DNA from: Verrucomicrobiota bacterium
Lineage (GTDB): Bacteria; Verrucomicrobiota; Verrucomicrobiia; Limisphaerales; SIBE01
Direction: 5' to 3'
NCBI GenBank assembly: GCA_016209525.1
Contig: JACQWK010000643.1
Location: 1 to 32,171 of the forward strand
Length of the DNA: 32,171 bases
Part shown: positions 9,103-17,840 of the stretch, piece by piece
Layout: every line of letters begins with the position of its first letter
Numbering within the stretch: position 1 is the stretch's first letter
Notes under the pieces: generated by a model
Seen by the model: only the letters and a program-made list of their open reading frames with translations
The model's database searches: none
What the model was told of the DNA's origin: nothing
Translations under genes and position numbers: made by a program

Positions 9103-12100
9103 TCACTCCTTCGGCAATAACGAACCATCCGGGTTGCCCAGAAAGGCGAGCAAGTCCGCCATGTCCTGGAGCGTCCAACCTTGTTCCAGGCCGTCCGGCA
9201 TGAGCGACTTGCCTTCGGCGCGCAACTCTGTGATCTGATTTCGCGAAAGCGTTTCGTCGGGCAAGTTTTGCCGGCGCAGCGTAATGGCGGTGGACGTTTC
9301 TCCCACAATCAAGCCGGTCACCGGCTCGCTTTGGTTCGTGAACGCGGTGTAGCTTAGAAAATCCGGCGTCACTTGTCGGCTCGGATCCAGGATGTCCACC
9401 AACACGGCTTCGGGCGGGCGGCTGGCGATACCCGACAGGTCGGGGCCGACGTCGTTGCCACGGCCCTGAATTTTGTGGCAAACGATACAAGCTTTCGCAA
9501 ACACTCCGGCGCCGCGCTTCGGATTTCCGGCCAATCCGAGCGCGGACTGGAACGCTCGCACAGCTTCTTCACGATTGCTCGCGGCGGCGCTTGGCAAAAG
9601 TTTTTGGGCGCGCGCTCTGATCCCGAGGTCTCGCGCTTTCTGCAACGCTTGCCTCGCCGACGCGTCAACTTCGATGGGCGAGATTTTGTTTTGTTCGAGT
9701 TCGTCAAGCAGAGCAGAGGCCAGCGCCGGCGAGCGCGGGGCGGCATTGACCAATTGGCGGCGCATTCCAGGCGAGTACTCGGTCCAATGCGGGAAAGGAT
9801 TTGCCGCGAGCTCGGCGCCGGAGAGTTTCACCAACGCTTGAACCGCGGCCGCCTGAACCGCCGCGGGTTGGCGAGGCAAGCAAAGATTGAGCAACGTCGG
9901 ACCAGCGAACGAAGGCTCCGTTTCGGCGAGCACCCGCAGGGCAGCGGCGCGTAGGCGCGGCCGTTCCCTGCCGGAATTGGCGATGGTCAACACGTTGGTG
10001 AAGAAACCGCTGGGACGCTGCGCGGGGTTCCGAGTGAAGAATCCCATTCGTGCCAGCCTGTCGCGCAGCATTTGGCCGCGCTCCTCGAGGCCGTCAGCCA
10101 GCCCCGCGAGGAACACCAGCATCCCCGGCAGGACTGGTTCGGAGGTGTGCCACAGCACCCGGTTCAGCGCGTCATCGAGATGATCCTCGTTCGAACCGCC
10201 CCCGATCATCCTTGCACACTTTTCGACAAAGAAAGCCGTGTCGTCGTTGGGCAACGCCAGCCAATGTTTCCCATCCACCAGGACCGGGCCTCGTTGACTG
10301 ACCAGTTGGAAGAACAACCAAGGCTGGAGCCGCATGCTGCTGAGAATCGCGAGGGCTTGCCATCGGTCTCCCATGCCCTGTCTGGCCAGCGGAACCAGAA
10401 GTCTGTCGTTCATATCTTTGTTGGCTTCGCCGGCCGTCAAGGCCAACTGCCATCGAACCCGCGCATCAGGATCGTTGACGAGCTCCGCAAGCCTCTTCTC
10501 GAGAGGAGTCGTTTTGAAGCGCAGAGTTTCGTCGATGACAGCCCTGGCGGACGGCCATGGACGCTTGGGCTCCTTCACGGCTTCGTACGGACAGGGATTC
10601 TTCTCGAGGAAAGCTTCACTCAACCGCACGGCGTGTTCGCGAATGCGCGGGAACTTGTCTCGCAGCGCCCTCAAAACGGTTTCCTCATCAAGCGCCTTTA
10701 GGCCGTCGAGCGTCCAAAGCGCGTGCAGACGGGCCAAGGGGATTGAGGATTTATGATTTGCGATTTCTGATTTCAGAATGGGAATTGCCGCGCGATCCTG
10801 GCGTTCGACCAGCAGCCGCTGGGCGGTGTCGCGCCACCAAGCGTTAGGATGGCCTAGTGTGTTGACAAGTTCAGCGGTTGAGGCGTCGCTCAACGTAGGA
10901 CAGGCTTCCAGCCGGACCTCCATTCTTCCTGTCCATGAACCACGGAGCGCCGCTCTCCGATCCGGCGCGGTTTTCCGCTCAATCTGGCTCGCGCCGGGTC
11001 GGAGACCGGCGCTCCGGTTAGGGGGCACCATCCGGGTTGAGAGTTTCGGTCGTTTCTTCTCCGGCCGATCAGGTGCTGACATTTCTTTCCGCGTGATCCG
11101 CCAGACGCGTCCATGCTCGGCGCCGGTTCGCCACGGGATCCGCTTTTCGACGGCGGCGTTGTGGACGTACTCCGGGTGTTCGACAAACTGCCGGTAGAAA
11201 TCGGCCACATACAGCGCGCCGTCCGGTCCCGTGGCAAAATTTACGGGATGAAACCAAGGATCGGACGACGCCAGGAATTCTCTGCCTTCCTCGCCACGGC
11301 GGGCGACGAATGTCACGCCATTGGGCACCAGCACGCGCCGATGCACCAGATTGCGCAGCGATTCGCCCATGAATGCATTGCCACGGTATTCTTCCCCGAG
11401 AGCGGTCCCGCGATAAATGGTCAGGCCGGCCAGCGCGTTGAAATGGCTTGATGATTCCTTGTTGAACACCAGCGGCGGCGGCGAGAGCGGAAAGACTCGT
11501 CCGGTGTCCCCCGGAGCAAGAATATCGAGCACGCCCTCGCTTGCGGCCAAATGCACATTGCGATTGAGGTAGCGCTCTTCGATGACGACATGCCGGACGG
11601 GAATGGTGTTCCAGGACAGAAATTGGTTCCCCCAGTCATCGCGCGCCCGGCCGAATTGGCTGCGGCCGGCGATCGCTTCGAAGGCGCCGGTGTCTGGGCG
11701 GAAGCGAAGATCGTGATTGCGGAGTGACGCGCGCCGCTCCGAGGGATTTCCGGGCGCGCGCGCCTCGCCATCGCTGCGACCGTTGGCGGCATAAATCCAA
11801 TTGTCCAAACCCCACGAGAGGCCATTCACGCGCAATTGCTGGTTGCCCTCGCCAAATCCCGTCAAGAGAATCCGGCGTTCGTCCGCGCGCCCGTCGCCAT
11901 CCAAGTCTTTAAGATGCCAAAGATTCGGAGCTGCGGTGACCAGGAGGCCGTTGTTCCAGGGGAGAACGCTGTTGGGAAATGAAAGCTTGTCCGCGAATAC
12001 GGTCGCCTTCTCGTAAAGGCCGTCACGGTCCGAATCCTCGAGCCTGCGAATCTGGCCCGTGCCCGGCCCCAGCGGGTAATCGATCATCTCCGCCACAAAC

Positions 12101-12417
12101 AGGCGGCCATCGGCGTCCCAGGCCACCGCGACAGGGCTGATCACGTTCGGTTCCGCAGCCACCAGTTCGGCTTTCAATTCGCTGTCTGCGAAACGAAACG
12201 AGGCGAGTTCGTCGGTGGGATTGAGTGGACCTCCGAGCGTTGCCGTCAGGAGAGTGCCGGGCAAGCCGGCCCGAGCGATCCGGCGGAGGACCAGAGGCAG
12301 CTCGAGAATGAAAAGCTTGAAGACCCTCCGATGGTTTCGATTTCTCATATGGCAGGTTGCATCGGCTATTCCCGCCGGATTTGGTTGCGGCTTTTCCGCG
12401 CTCTGTTCCGTGCTCAT
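9103..12417 (-). CDS. PVC-type membrane-bound dehydrogenase-like protein with HEAT repeats and cytochrome c domain
   Basis: An 1104-residue multidomain protein typical of PVC bacteria. Residues about 60-430 form a propeller/dehydrogenase-like domain with Asp-rich loops (DSDRDGLYE, DLDGDGRADE). Residues about 500-900 are HEAT-like repeats (WWRDTAQRLL, ARLHALWTLDGL, PDARVRWQLALTAG). The C-terminus is a c-type cytochrome domain with one CxxCH (Cys977, Cys980, His981) followed by GPDLSG and a closing motif near residues 1055-1095. It is probably exported and passes electrons from oxidation of a sugar, alcohol or similar substrate to a cytochrome; the substrate is unknown. The start at 12417 is chosen because its ATG overlaps the upstream TGA as ATGA; ATG 12432 is also in frame. 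No clean signal peptide follows. Oddity: residues about 467-510, and perhaps 547-559, are encoded by dispersed repeat DNA inserted in frame. Confidence 0.85.
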   Translation of the reverse strand: MSTEQSAEKPQPNPAGIADATCHMRNRNHRRVFKLFILELPLVLRRIARAGLPGTLLTATLGGPLNPTDELASFRFADSELKAELVAAEPNVISPVAVAWDADGRLFVAEMIDYPLGPGTGQIRRLEDSDRDGLYEKATVFADKLSFPNSVLPWNNGLLVTAAPNLWHLKDLDGDGRADERRILLTGFGEGNQQLRVNGLSWGLDNWIYAANGRSDGEARAPGNPSERRASLRNHDLRFRPDTGAFEAIAGRSQFGRARDDWGNQFLSWNTIPVRHVVIEERYLNRNVHLAASEGVLDILAPGDTGRVFPLSPPPLVFNKESSSHFNALAGLTIYRGTALGEEYRGNAFMGESLRNLVHRRVLVPNGVTFVARRGEEGREFLASSDPWFHPVNFATGPDGALYVADFYRQFVEHPEYVHNAAVEKRIPWRTGAEHGRVWRITRKEMSAPDRPEKKRPKLSTRMVPPNRSAGLRPGASQIERKTAPDRRAALRGSWTGRMEVRLEACPTLSDASTAELVNTLGHPNAWWRDTAQRLLVERQDRAAIPILKSEIANHKSSIPLARLHALWTLDGLKALDEETVLRALRDKFPRIREHAVRLSEAFLEKNPCPYEAVKEPKRPWPSARAVIDETLRFKTTPLEKRLAELVNDPDARVRWQLALTAGEANKDMNDRLLVPLARQGMGDRWQALAILSSMRLQPWLFFQLVSQRGPVLVDGKHWLALPNDDTAFFVEKCARMIGGGSNEDHLDDALNRVLWHTSEPVLPGMLVFLAGLADGLEERGQMLRDRLARMGFFTRNPAQRPSGFFTNVLTIANSGRERPRLRAAALRVLAETEPSFAGPTLLNLCLPRQPAAVQAAAVQALVKLSGAELAANPFPHWTEYSPGMRRQLVNAAPRSPALASALLDELEQNKISPIEVDASARQALQKARDLGIRARAQKLLPSAAASNREEAVRAFQSALGLAGNPKRGAGVFAKACIVCHKIQGRGNDVGPDLSGIASRPPEAVLVDILDPSRQVTPDFLSYTAFTNQSEPVTGLIVGETSTAITLRRQNLPDETLSRNQITELRAEGKSLMPDGLEQGWTLQDMADLLAFLGNPDGSLLPKE
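10741..10779 (-). repeat. AAATC-type dispersed repeat inside coding sequence
   Basis: On the minus strand the bases read as successive words AATCAG, AAATCGC, AAATCAT, AAATCC, AATC. They encode residues about 547-559 (LKSEIANHKSSI) of the large dehydrogenase-like protein, at the junction before ARLHALW. The word pattern resembles intergenic repeats such as that at 23214-23354, so an in-frame insertion or repeat-driven replacement is possible. Confidence 0.35.
10932..11019 (-). repeat. 88-bp palindromic element inserted in frame in a CDS (family C)
   Basis: On the minus strand this 88-bp stretch matches bases 29381-29468, an intergenic copy, almost without gaps (roughly 85 percent identical by eye). 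Both contain the inverted arms GCCGGTCTCCGACCCGGC and GCCGGATCGG with close variants, so each can form a hairpin. Here it is translated as residues about 467-496 of the dehydrogenase-like protein with no stop codon. The flanking word GTAGGACAGGCTTCCAGCC (10895-10913) is also shared with intergenic DNA at 5404, so repeat-derived sequence extends to about residue 510. Confidence 0.7.
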
Positions 12418-13697
12418 TTTTCCGCGATGCAATAGAGATGGCTGCGGCCACGGAGGAAAAGTTCGTTGCCAACGACCGCCGGAGAGGCCTCGAAGCCGTC
12501 CTCGAGTTTGTTCCGAGCCAGGATTTTCAACTCCTTGGATTTCTGGAGCACGACCGTCGTGCCTTCTCGTCCAGCCACGTAAATTCGGTCATGAACACCG
12601 ATGGGCGAGGCATAAACACTGGTGATTCCTTCCAGCCGTTCCTGGGCAAAGTGCGGCTGGCCCGTGGTGGCGTCCAGGCAAGTCAGGATGGCGTTGATAT
12701 GTTGGAAGAAATAGAGGAAGCCGTCGTAAAGCAGCGGGGAGGAGACGTACGAAGTGCCGCGGCTGAACTTCCAAAGCACCGCGTCGGTCCCCGTCAGGTC
12801 GCCCGAACCGCCCAACTTGATGGCCATGGCCATCGGCGAAGTGCGCTGACCGGACATGGCAAAGACCGTGTTCTGATCCACCACCACCATGGGCACCACG
12901 TTGATGCCAAGCCCGGAACATTGCCAAAGCACATTGCCGGAAGCCGGATCGTAACTGCGAACCGCTTTGGCGCCATTGATGATGACCTGCGTTTTGCCGT
13001 CGCGTTCGAGAACAAACGGCGTGGTCCAACTGGAGCCTTCGTCGCGCCTTTGCTTCCACAGTTCCTTCCCGGTCTGTTTGTCGAACGCATAAACGTAAGA
13101 CTCGCCGTTGTTGTCCTGCACGACGATCACGGCGTCCCCGACGATGGCTGGAGACGAACCCTCTCCCCAGGTGACATTCACTTTTCCGAGGTCTTTTCGC
13201 CAAATCTGATTCCCTTCTAAGTCGTAACAATAAAGGCCGAACGAGCCGAAGGACACAACCAGATGTTCGCCGTCCGTGACGGGAGAGCCGGAACTGTGGC
13301 TATTGGTCGGCTGGATTTCCTGGTGCGGGGTGTGCTCGCGGGCCACTTTCTTCCAAAGCGTTTTGCCAGTCTGCTTGTCCAGGCAGAGAACTGTGAATGA
13401 GAGTTGTTTGCCGCCGCTTCCCGATGGCACGGCCGTGAGGAGGAAAACGTTATTCTCCCAGACGATGGGGGTGGCGTGGCCCTTGCCAGCGACTTGAGCC
13501 TTCCACTTGACATGGTTTTCTTCGCTCCAACGCAGCGGCGGGTCCCCGTGCAACACGAGCCCGTTTCCCGCTGGACCGCGCCACTGAGGCCAGTTGCGGT
13601 TGTATTGATCGGAGTGCGCGGCGGACGCGGGAATTGAGTTGGACAGAACACAAAGGATAAGGCCAAAGGCAATCAGGGAAATTCTCGGGGCTCTCAT
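12414..13697 (-). CDS. Exported PQQ-like beta-propeller repeat protein
   Basis: This 427-residue protein starts with a Sec signal (ISLIAFGLILCVLSNSIPASA, cleavage after ASA), then NWPQWRGPAGNGLV, the hallmark opening of PVC outer-membrane-assembly-like PQQ propellers. Repeated blade motifs follow: LDKQTGKTLWKK, YDLEGNQIWRKD, FDKQTGKELWKQ, YDPASGNVLWQC, LDATTGQPHFA. Blades of this type form an eight-bladed propeller. PQQ binding itself is not proven, because BamB-like proteins share the fold. The TGA stop overlaps the ATG of the dehydrogenase-like gene (ATGA), so the two are translationally coupled and probably act together in periplasmic oxidation. Confidence 0.88.
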   Translation of the reverse strand: MRAPRISLIAFGLILCVLSNSIPASAAHSDQYNRNWPQWRGPAGNGLVLHGDPPLRWSEENHVKWKAQVAGKGHATPIVWENNVFLLTAVPSGSGGKQLSFTVLCLDKQTGKTLWKKVAREHTPHQEIQPTNSHSSGSPVTDGEHLVVSFGSFGLYCYDLEGNQIWRKDLGKVNVTWGEGSSPAIVGDAVIVVQDNNGESYVYAFDKQTGKELWKQRRDEGSSWTTPFVLERDGKTQVIINGAKAVRSYDPASGNVLWQCSGLGINVVPMVVVDQNTVFAMSGQRTSPMAMAIKLGGSGDLTGTDAVLWKFSRGTSYVSSPLLYDGFLYFFQHINAILTCLDATTGQPHFAQERLEGITSVYASPIGVHDRIYVAGREGTTVVLQKSKELKILARNKLEDGFEASPAVVGNELFLRGRSHLYCIAEK

Positions 13698-13751
13698 GGC
13701 GGGAACTATGGCACAGCCTCATTTCGTTCTTCAAGCCAGAGTCTGGCGGAC

Positions 13752-13831
13752 GCAGCAATTCTCGTCTTGGCCGTAACGCGGACACTCCTGTCCGCAACAT
13801 GCTCGAAAGTTTGCGAACAGGAGTGTCCGCA

Positions 13832-13838
<7 letters not shown>
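13752..13838. mobile_element. Truncated MITE-like palindrome (family D), supplies a stop codon
   Basis: It opens with GCAGCAATTCTCGTCTTGGC, matching the left terminal repeat of the element at 32048-32171 with two changes. It then contains GCCGTAACGCGGACACTCCT (from 13770) opposed by AGGAGTGTCCGCATTACGGC (13819-13838). The right terminal repeat is missing, so the copy is truncated. The TTA at 13832-13834 inside it is the stop codon (TAA) of the prepilin-like gene on the minus strand. Confidence 0.75.
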
Positions 13839-14686
<848 letters not shown>

Positions 14687-14763
14687 GGGACACGATCAGT
14701 GGTTGCCGAAGACTCTACGCCAAATCTGCCATGTGAGCAATCTAACTTAGAGATCACTTCGTC

Positions 14764-15342
14764 ATGAGAATTCTATTCTTCAAATCTTCCTCCGAATTCC
14801 GTCAGTGGCTCGAGGAAAACCACGACAAGACGTCGGAACTTTGGGTCGGATTCTACAAAAAGGACTCCGGCAAAACCGGCGTCAACTATTCGGAAGCCTT
14901 GGATGATGCGCTCTGTTTTGGCTGGATCGACGGCATCCGAAAACGCGTGGACGCCCGCAGCTACACGTGTCGATTCACGCCGCGGAAGCCCAAAAGCACG
15001 TGGAGTCTCATCAATACCCAGCGAGGCGAGCGACTGAAGAAACTCGGACGAATGACTCCGGCGGGGTTGAAAGCGTTCGAAGGGCGCCGGCCGAACACAA
15101 CGGGCATTGATTCCTTCGAGAATGAAGCCCGGAGCCTGGCCCCGGACTTTCAGAGGAAGTTCGTGGCGAACAAGCCCGCCTGGGAATTCTTCCAAGCGCA
15201 GCCTCCAGGGTACCGCCGGATCGCCAGTTGGTGGGTGATGAGCGCAAAACGAGAAGTGACACGGTTGAGACGGCTTGCCTGCATGATTAGCGACTCCGAG
15301 AAAGGGGCGAGGCTTGGGATTGTGACAGGCAAATCGAAGTGA
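14764..15342 (+). CDS. YdeI/OmpD-associated family protein
   Basis: A 192-residue cytosolic protein matching the YdeI-like family: FRQWLEENHDKTSELWVGFY, then YSEALDDALCFGWIDGIRK, SYTCRFTPRKPKSTWSLIN, and GRMTPAGLKAFE. The C-terminal half carries the usual segment with FQRKFVANKPAWEFFQAQPP and a helical, basic end. The family is common and its biochemical role is poorly defined; some members are linked to resistance to antimicrobial peptides or bacteriocins. It stands alone, divergent from the prepilin-like gene, and is followed by a MITE-like repeat. Confidence 0.9.
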   Translation: MRILFFKSSSEFRQWLEENHDKTSELWVGFYKKDSGKTGVNYSEALDDALCFGWIDGIRKRVDARSYTCRFTPRKPKSTWSLINTQRGERLKKLGRMTPAGLKAFEGRRPNTTGIDSFENEARSLAPDFQRKFVANKPAWEFFQAQPPGYRRIASWWVMSAKREVTRLRRLACMISDSEKGARLGIVTGKSK

Positions 15343-15365
15343 GTTTGGCCTGGGGCAGGTCAACC

Positions 15366-15443
15366 GGTGGGGCGAGACTCCCGTCGAGCCCTGACTTCCT
15401 GGCTCGAAAAAATGCCAGGACTCGACAGGAGTCTCGCGCCACC
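15366..15443. mobile_element. 78-bp MITE-like element with 23-bp terminal inverted repeats (family E)
   Basis: The left end 15366-15388 (GGTGGGGCGAGACTCCCGTC plus GAG) is the inverse of the right end 15421-15443 with two mismatches. Inside, TCCTGGC (15397-15403) opposes GCCAGGA (15414-15420). It has no coding capacity. A partial copy of the left end is at 22486-22515. The rest of this 308-base gap (15444-15650) holds only a small imperfect hairpin (CGCTAT at 15536, ATAGCG at 15558) and no gene. Confidence 0.7.
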
Positions 15444-15650
15444 TTGAAGTTCATGGAGAGAAGCATGGCCAGCATGCTGAAGGTCTTCGTGCTGCCGCCT
15501 TTGGAGGGCAGATGTCGCCCACAGACCACAAGTGTCGCTATTGGACTACAGTTGGCGATAGCGCGTTGGCAGGCCAGGACTTAAGCTAAGCGGGTCGGTA
15601 CGTTCCAGGACCGATTCAAAAGCCGATGTCAACCTTCATGCGCCACCGTT

Positions 15651-16121
15651 ATGATTGAGACCCTTGAACAATTGACGGAGCACGTCCGGAAGCACCTTGT
15701 CCCAGCCAGCGCCATCAGCGGATGGAAAACCTTTGAAAAACACGGTTTCGTGAGTTTCCGGTGGTACGAGCGCGACTTTGTGGTCAAAAGGTCTCTGGAG
15801 GTCTTCGAAGTCAAAGGCCAGAACCTCCTTGCCACAGGAGCGTCAATGTTGATGCAAAGCGCGTTGAGTTCGGCGGAAAAGGACAAAAGAGTAGTCGAAG
15901 CCATCGTCAACTCCATCGTTCAGGCGGAAGACTTGATTTCCGACACCCAGCAGCGAGATTCCGGCTTCAAGCAATTGGAAAACGTCAAAGCTATCCTGAG
16001 AAAACTGGGCAACCCCAGAGGGCAGACTCTTCCAGCACCGCCGCTTCGAAGCGCGGGATCGCTTGTTGGCGACTTCGGAAAAAACTCCCTGGATCACGCG
16101 GTGCCGGTCGCAGCCGGCTAG
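15651..16121 (+). CDS. Hypothetical protein
   Basis: I do not recognise this 156-residue protein. The first 75 residues look like a compact alpha/beta domain (WKTFEKHGFVSFRWYERDFV, VKRSLEVFEVKGQNLLATGA), followed by a helical segment (ALSSAEKDKRVVEAIVNSIV) and a low-complexity tail. There is no signal peptide or membrane segment. The gene is convergent with the unknown gene at 16146. Codon use resembles neighbouring genes, which supports it as real; function is unknown. Confidence 0.55.
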   Translation: MIETLEQLTEHVRKHLVPASAISGWKTFEKHGFVSFRWYERDFVVKRSLEVFEVKGQNLLATGASMLMQSALSSAEKDKRVVEAIVNSIVQAEDLISDTQQRDSGFKQLENVKAILRKLGNPRGQTLPAPPLRSAGSLVGDFGKNSLDHAVPVAAG

Positions 16122-16145
16122 GCAAACCTCCACGCGCGCTTACGC

Positions 16146-16706
16146 TCAGTGCTTGAGGCTCTCCCATTTCGCCGCCTTGAGCAACTGGCCGACGTAACGA
16201 AACGTCCAGGCCACGACATGCTCGGCAGAATTCACGGGCCCGATCTTGAATTTCATCGCTACGGACAGCTCCTCCGCCTTCTGCAGGAGAACGTCGAAAT
16301 GCTTCTCCCCAATCTCTTCCGCCAGTGTCTTCTCCGCCGGATTAAACTCGTGCGGGCAAAAGTTCTCCCCCCCCTTGCCCACCTGCTTGCACAAGAGCGC
16401 TCCCAATGCCCAAATCTTCTCCTTAACCGCCGGCTCAAGGCCGGACAATTCGGAGATGGCTCCGAACAAAAAATACGTGGTCAACCTCTCCTGCGTCTGT
16501 TTGTTCACCTCGCTTTCCAGGTTCCGATACGCGACGGCGAACTTGAACGGATACCTTTCCTGGAGCTTTTGGACGAAGCCCAGAAGATGATCCTTGACTA
16601 CGCTGACCTCCAGCCTCTCGCCGTCGCCCAAGCGGTCTCGAAGCGACCTTAGCGACCTGCGAAATGTGGGAAATGTTCGCCGAGGATGAGTTTGTGCCGG
16701 CCCCAT
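16146..16706 (-). CDS. Hypothetical soluble protein
   Basis: I do not recognise this protein of about 186 residues. It is hydrophilic with a mixed alpha/beta look (LEVSVVKDHLLGFVQKLQER, KFAVAYRNLESEVNKQTQER) and a C-terminal stretch FKIGPVNSAEHVVAWTFRYV. The frame is open further upstream to 16805, but that part overlaps a palindromic repeat and reads poorly, so ATG 16706 is preferred; no good ribosome site is seen at either. There is no export signal. Confidence 0.5.
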   Translation of the reverse strand: MGPAQTHPRRTFPTFRRSLRSLRDRLGDGERLEVSVVKDHLLGFVQKLQERYPFKFAVAYRNLESEVNKQTQERLTTYFLFGAISELSGLEPAVKEKIWALGALLCKQVGKGGENFCPHEFNPAEKTLAEEIGEKHFDVLLQKAEELSVAMKFKIGPVNSAEHVVAWTFRYVGQLLKAAKWESLKH

Positions 16707-16792
16707 AAATTCGAACGCAGAAAAAGCATGTCTAGTACACGGATCAAATAGACTGAGAAACAGAAAAGAGCAAGCGCGCTTAACCGGCCACG

Positions 16793-16963
16793 CTTGCCCG
16801 GTCACAGACCGCCAATTCTGTCGCGCAGATTTTCAATCTGCCGCAGCGCACAATTGCATTCTGCGGACGCCACGAATTGCCAAGCTTGCCCTCGGCCTTG
16901 ACCGTCCAGCCGAGTGCAACTCGGCGATACAGCAGATTGAAAATCTGCGCTACACCGGGCAAG
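16793..16963. repeat. 171-bp nested inverted-repeat element
   Basis: The outer arms are CTTGCCCGGT (16793-16802) and ACCGGGCAAG (16954-16963). The inner arms are GCGCAGATTTTCAATCTGC (16823-16841) and its perfect 19-bp complement (16932-16950). A small hairpin GCCGAG/CTCGGC sits at 16909-16925. There is no coding potential. The element occupies the gap upstream of the 16146-16706 gene and just downstream of the adenylate-kinase-like gene. Confidence 0.65.
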
Positions 16964-16984
16964 ACTGAGGCCATGACGAGCGCG

Positions 16985-17668
16985 CTACGCGGCGCCAGCG
17001 ATTCGGCTGCGCAGGCGCTGGGCCATCGCCTCGGAAGTCAGGCCAAGTTCGGCGCGGATGTAATCATGGATCTCCTGGGCCGGCCGGGTTCCGTCCACCA
17101 CGACCACCAACTCCCTTTGCCGCAGGAGGTCCACAACCGGCTCGGTTTTGGTATGGTATTCTCTGACCCGCTCCTGAATTGCGGCGGGACTCTCGCTGCC
17201 CCGGGTCACCAACTCCGCCCCGCAAAGCCCGCACACCGACTCGGACCGAGGACGGTCGTAGATCAGGTTGGGGTCAAAACCGCAGGCCGGGCAAACCCGG
17301 AAGTTCGCGAGGCGTGCCGTCAGAACCTCATCCGGGACTTGCAGCAGAATCACGCCGTCGAGGTCGTAGGATTCCAAGAAGAATTCCGCTTGAGATTGGC
17401 TGGCCGGGTAACCGTCCAGCACGAAGCCGTAGTTCCAGTCGTGCTGTTCCAATCGCGCTTTCATCACTTCGGCCACGAATTCATCGGGCACCAACTGCCC
17501 GGAGTCGATGAACCGGTGGATCTTGGCGCCCAGCTTGGTGTGGTTCTTGATATTCCAGCGAAAAATATCCCCAACCGAGATTCGCACAAAACCATGGATT
17601 TTGGCGAGAGTCGCGGCCTGCGTGCTCTTGCCCGCGCCAGGCGGCCCAATAATGCTGTATTTGTTCAT
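16985..17668 (-). CDS. Adenylate kinase-family NMP kinase with zinc-type lid
   Basis: A 227-residue cytosolic P-loop kinase of the adenylate kinase family. The Walker A motif GPPGAGKST is at residues 8-16; SVGDIFR at 31-37 carries the AMP-site arginine (Arg37); the lid has a four-cysteine zinc set (Cys126, Cys129, Cys146, Cys149); and Arg156 and Arg167 match known catalytic arginines. Oddity: the NMP-binding motif normally read DGFPR is here DGYPA (Ala89), so the conserved phosphate-binding arginine is missing. The protein may thus be a paralogue with altered substrate or low activity. A second, canonical adk elsewhere in the genome would support that. It is not beside secY or other ribosomal genes, where adk is often found. 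Confidence 0.87.
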   Translation of the reverse strand: MNKYSIIGPPGAGKSTQAATLAKIHGFVRISVGDIFRWNIKNHTKLGAKIHRFIDSGQLVPDEFVAEVMKARLEQHDWNYGFVLDGYPASQSQAEFFLESYDLDGVILLQVPDEVLTARLANFRVCPACGFDPNLIYDRPRSESVCGLCGAELVTRGSESPAAIQERVREYHTKTEPVVDLLRQRELVVVVDGTRPAQEIHDYIRAELGLTSEAMAQRLRSRIAGAA

Positions 17669-17719
17669 TCAGCGTTAGGTTTGTTTGTGAATCAGTTCAT
17701 CACCTTCCCGACACCGAGT

Positions 17720-17781
17720 CCCCTCACCTCATCCCTCTCCCCATCCGATGGGGAGAGGGTGTCCGTAGGACGGGTGAGGGG
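17720..17781. repeat. CCCTCTCCC-type hairpin repeat (family B)
   Basis: The nested inverted repeat has outer arms CCCCTCACC (17720-17728) and GGTGAGGGG (17773-17781), and inner arms CCCTCTCCCC (17733-17742) and GGGGAGAGGG (17750-17759). TTTTC follows on the plus strand, but both flanking genes run on the minus strand, so a terminator role is doubtful. Confidence 0.7.
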
Positions 17782-17840
17782 TTTTCAAACAGTCCATTCA
17801 CCACGATTGGATCTTATCTCAATAACTCACCGGAGATGTC

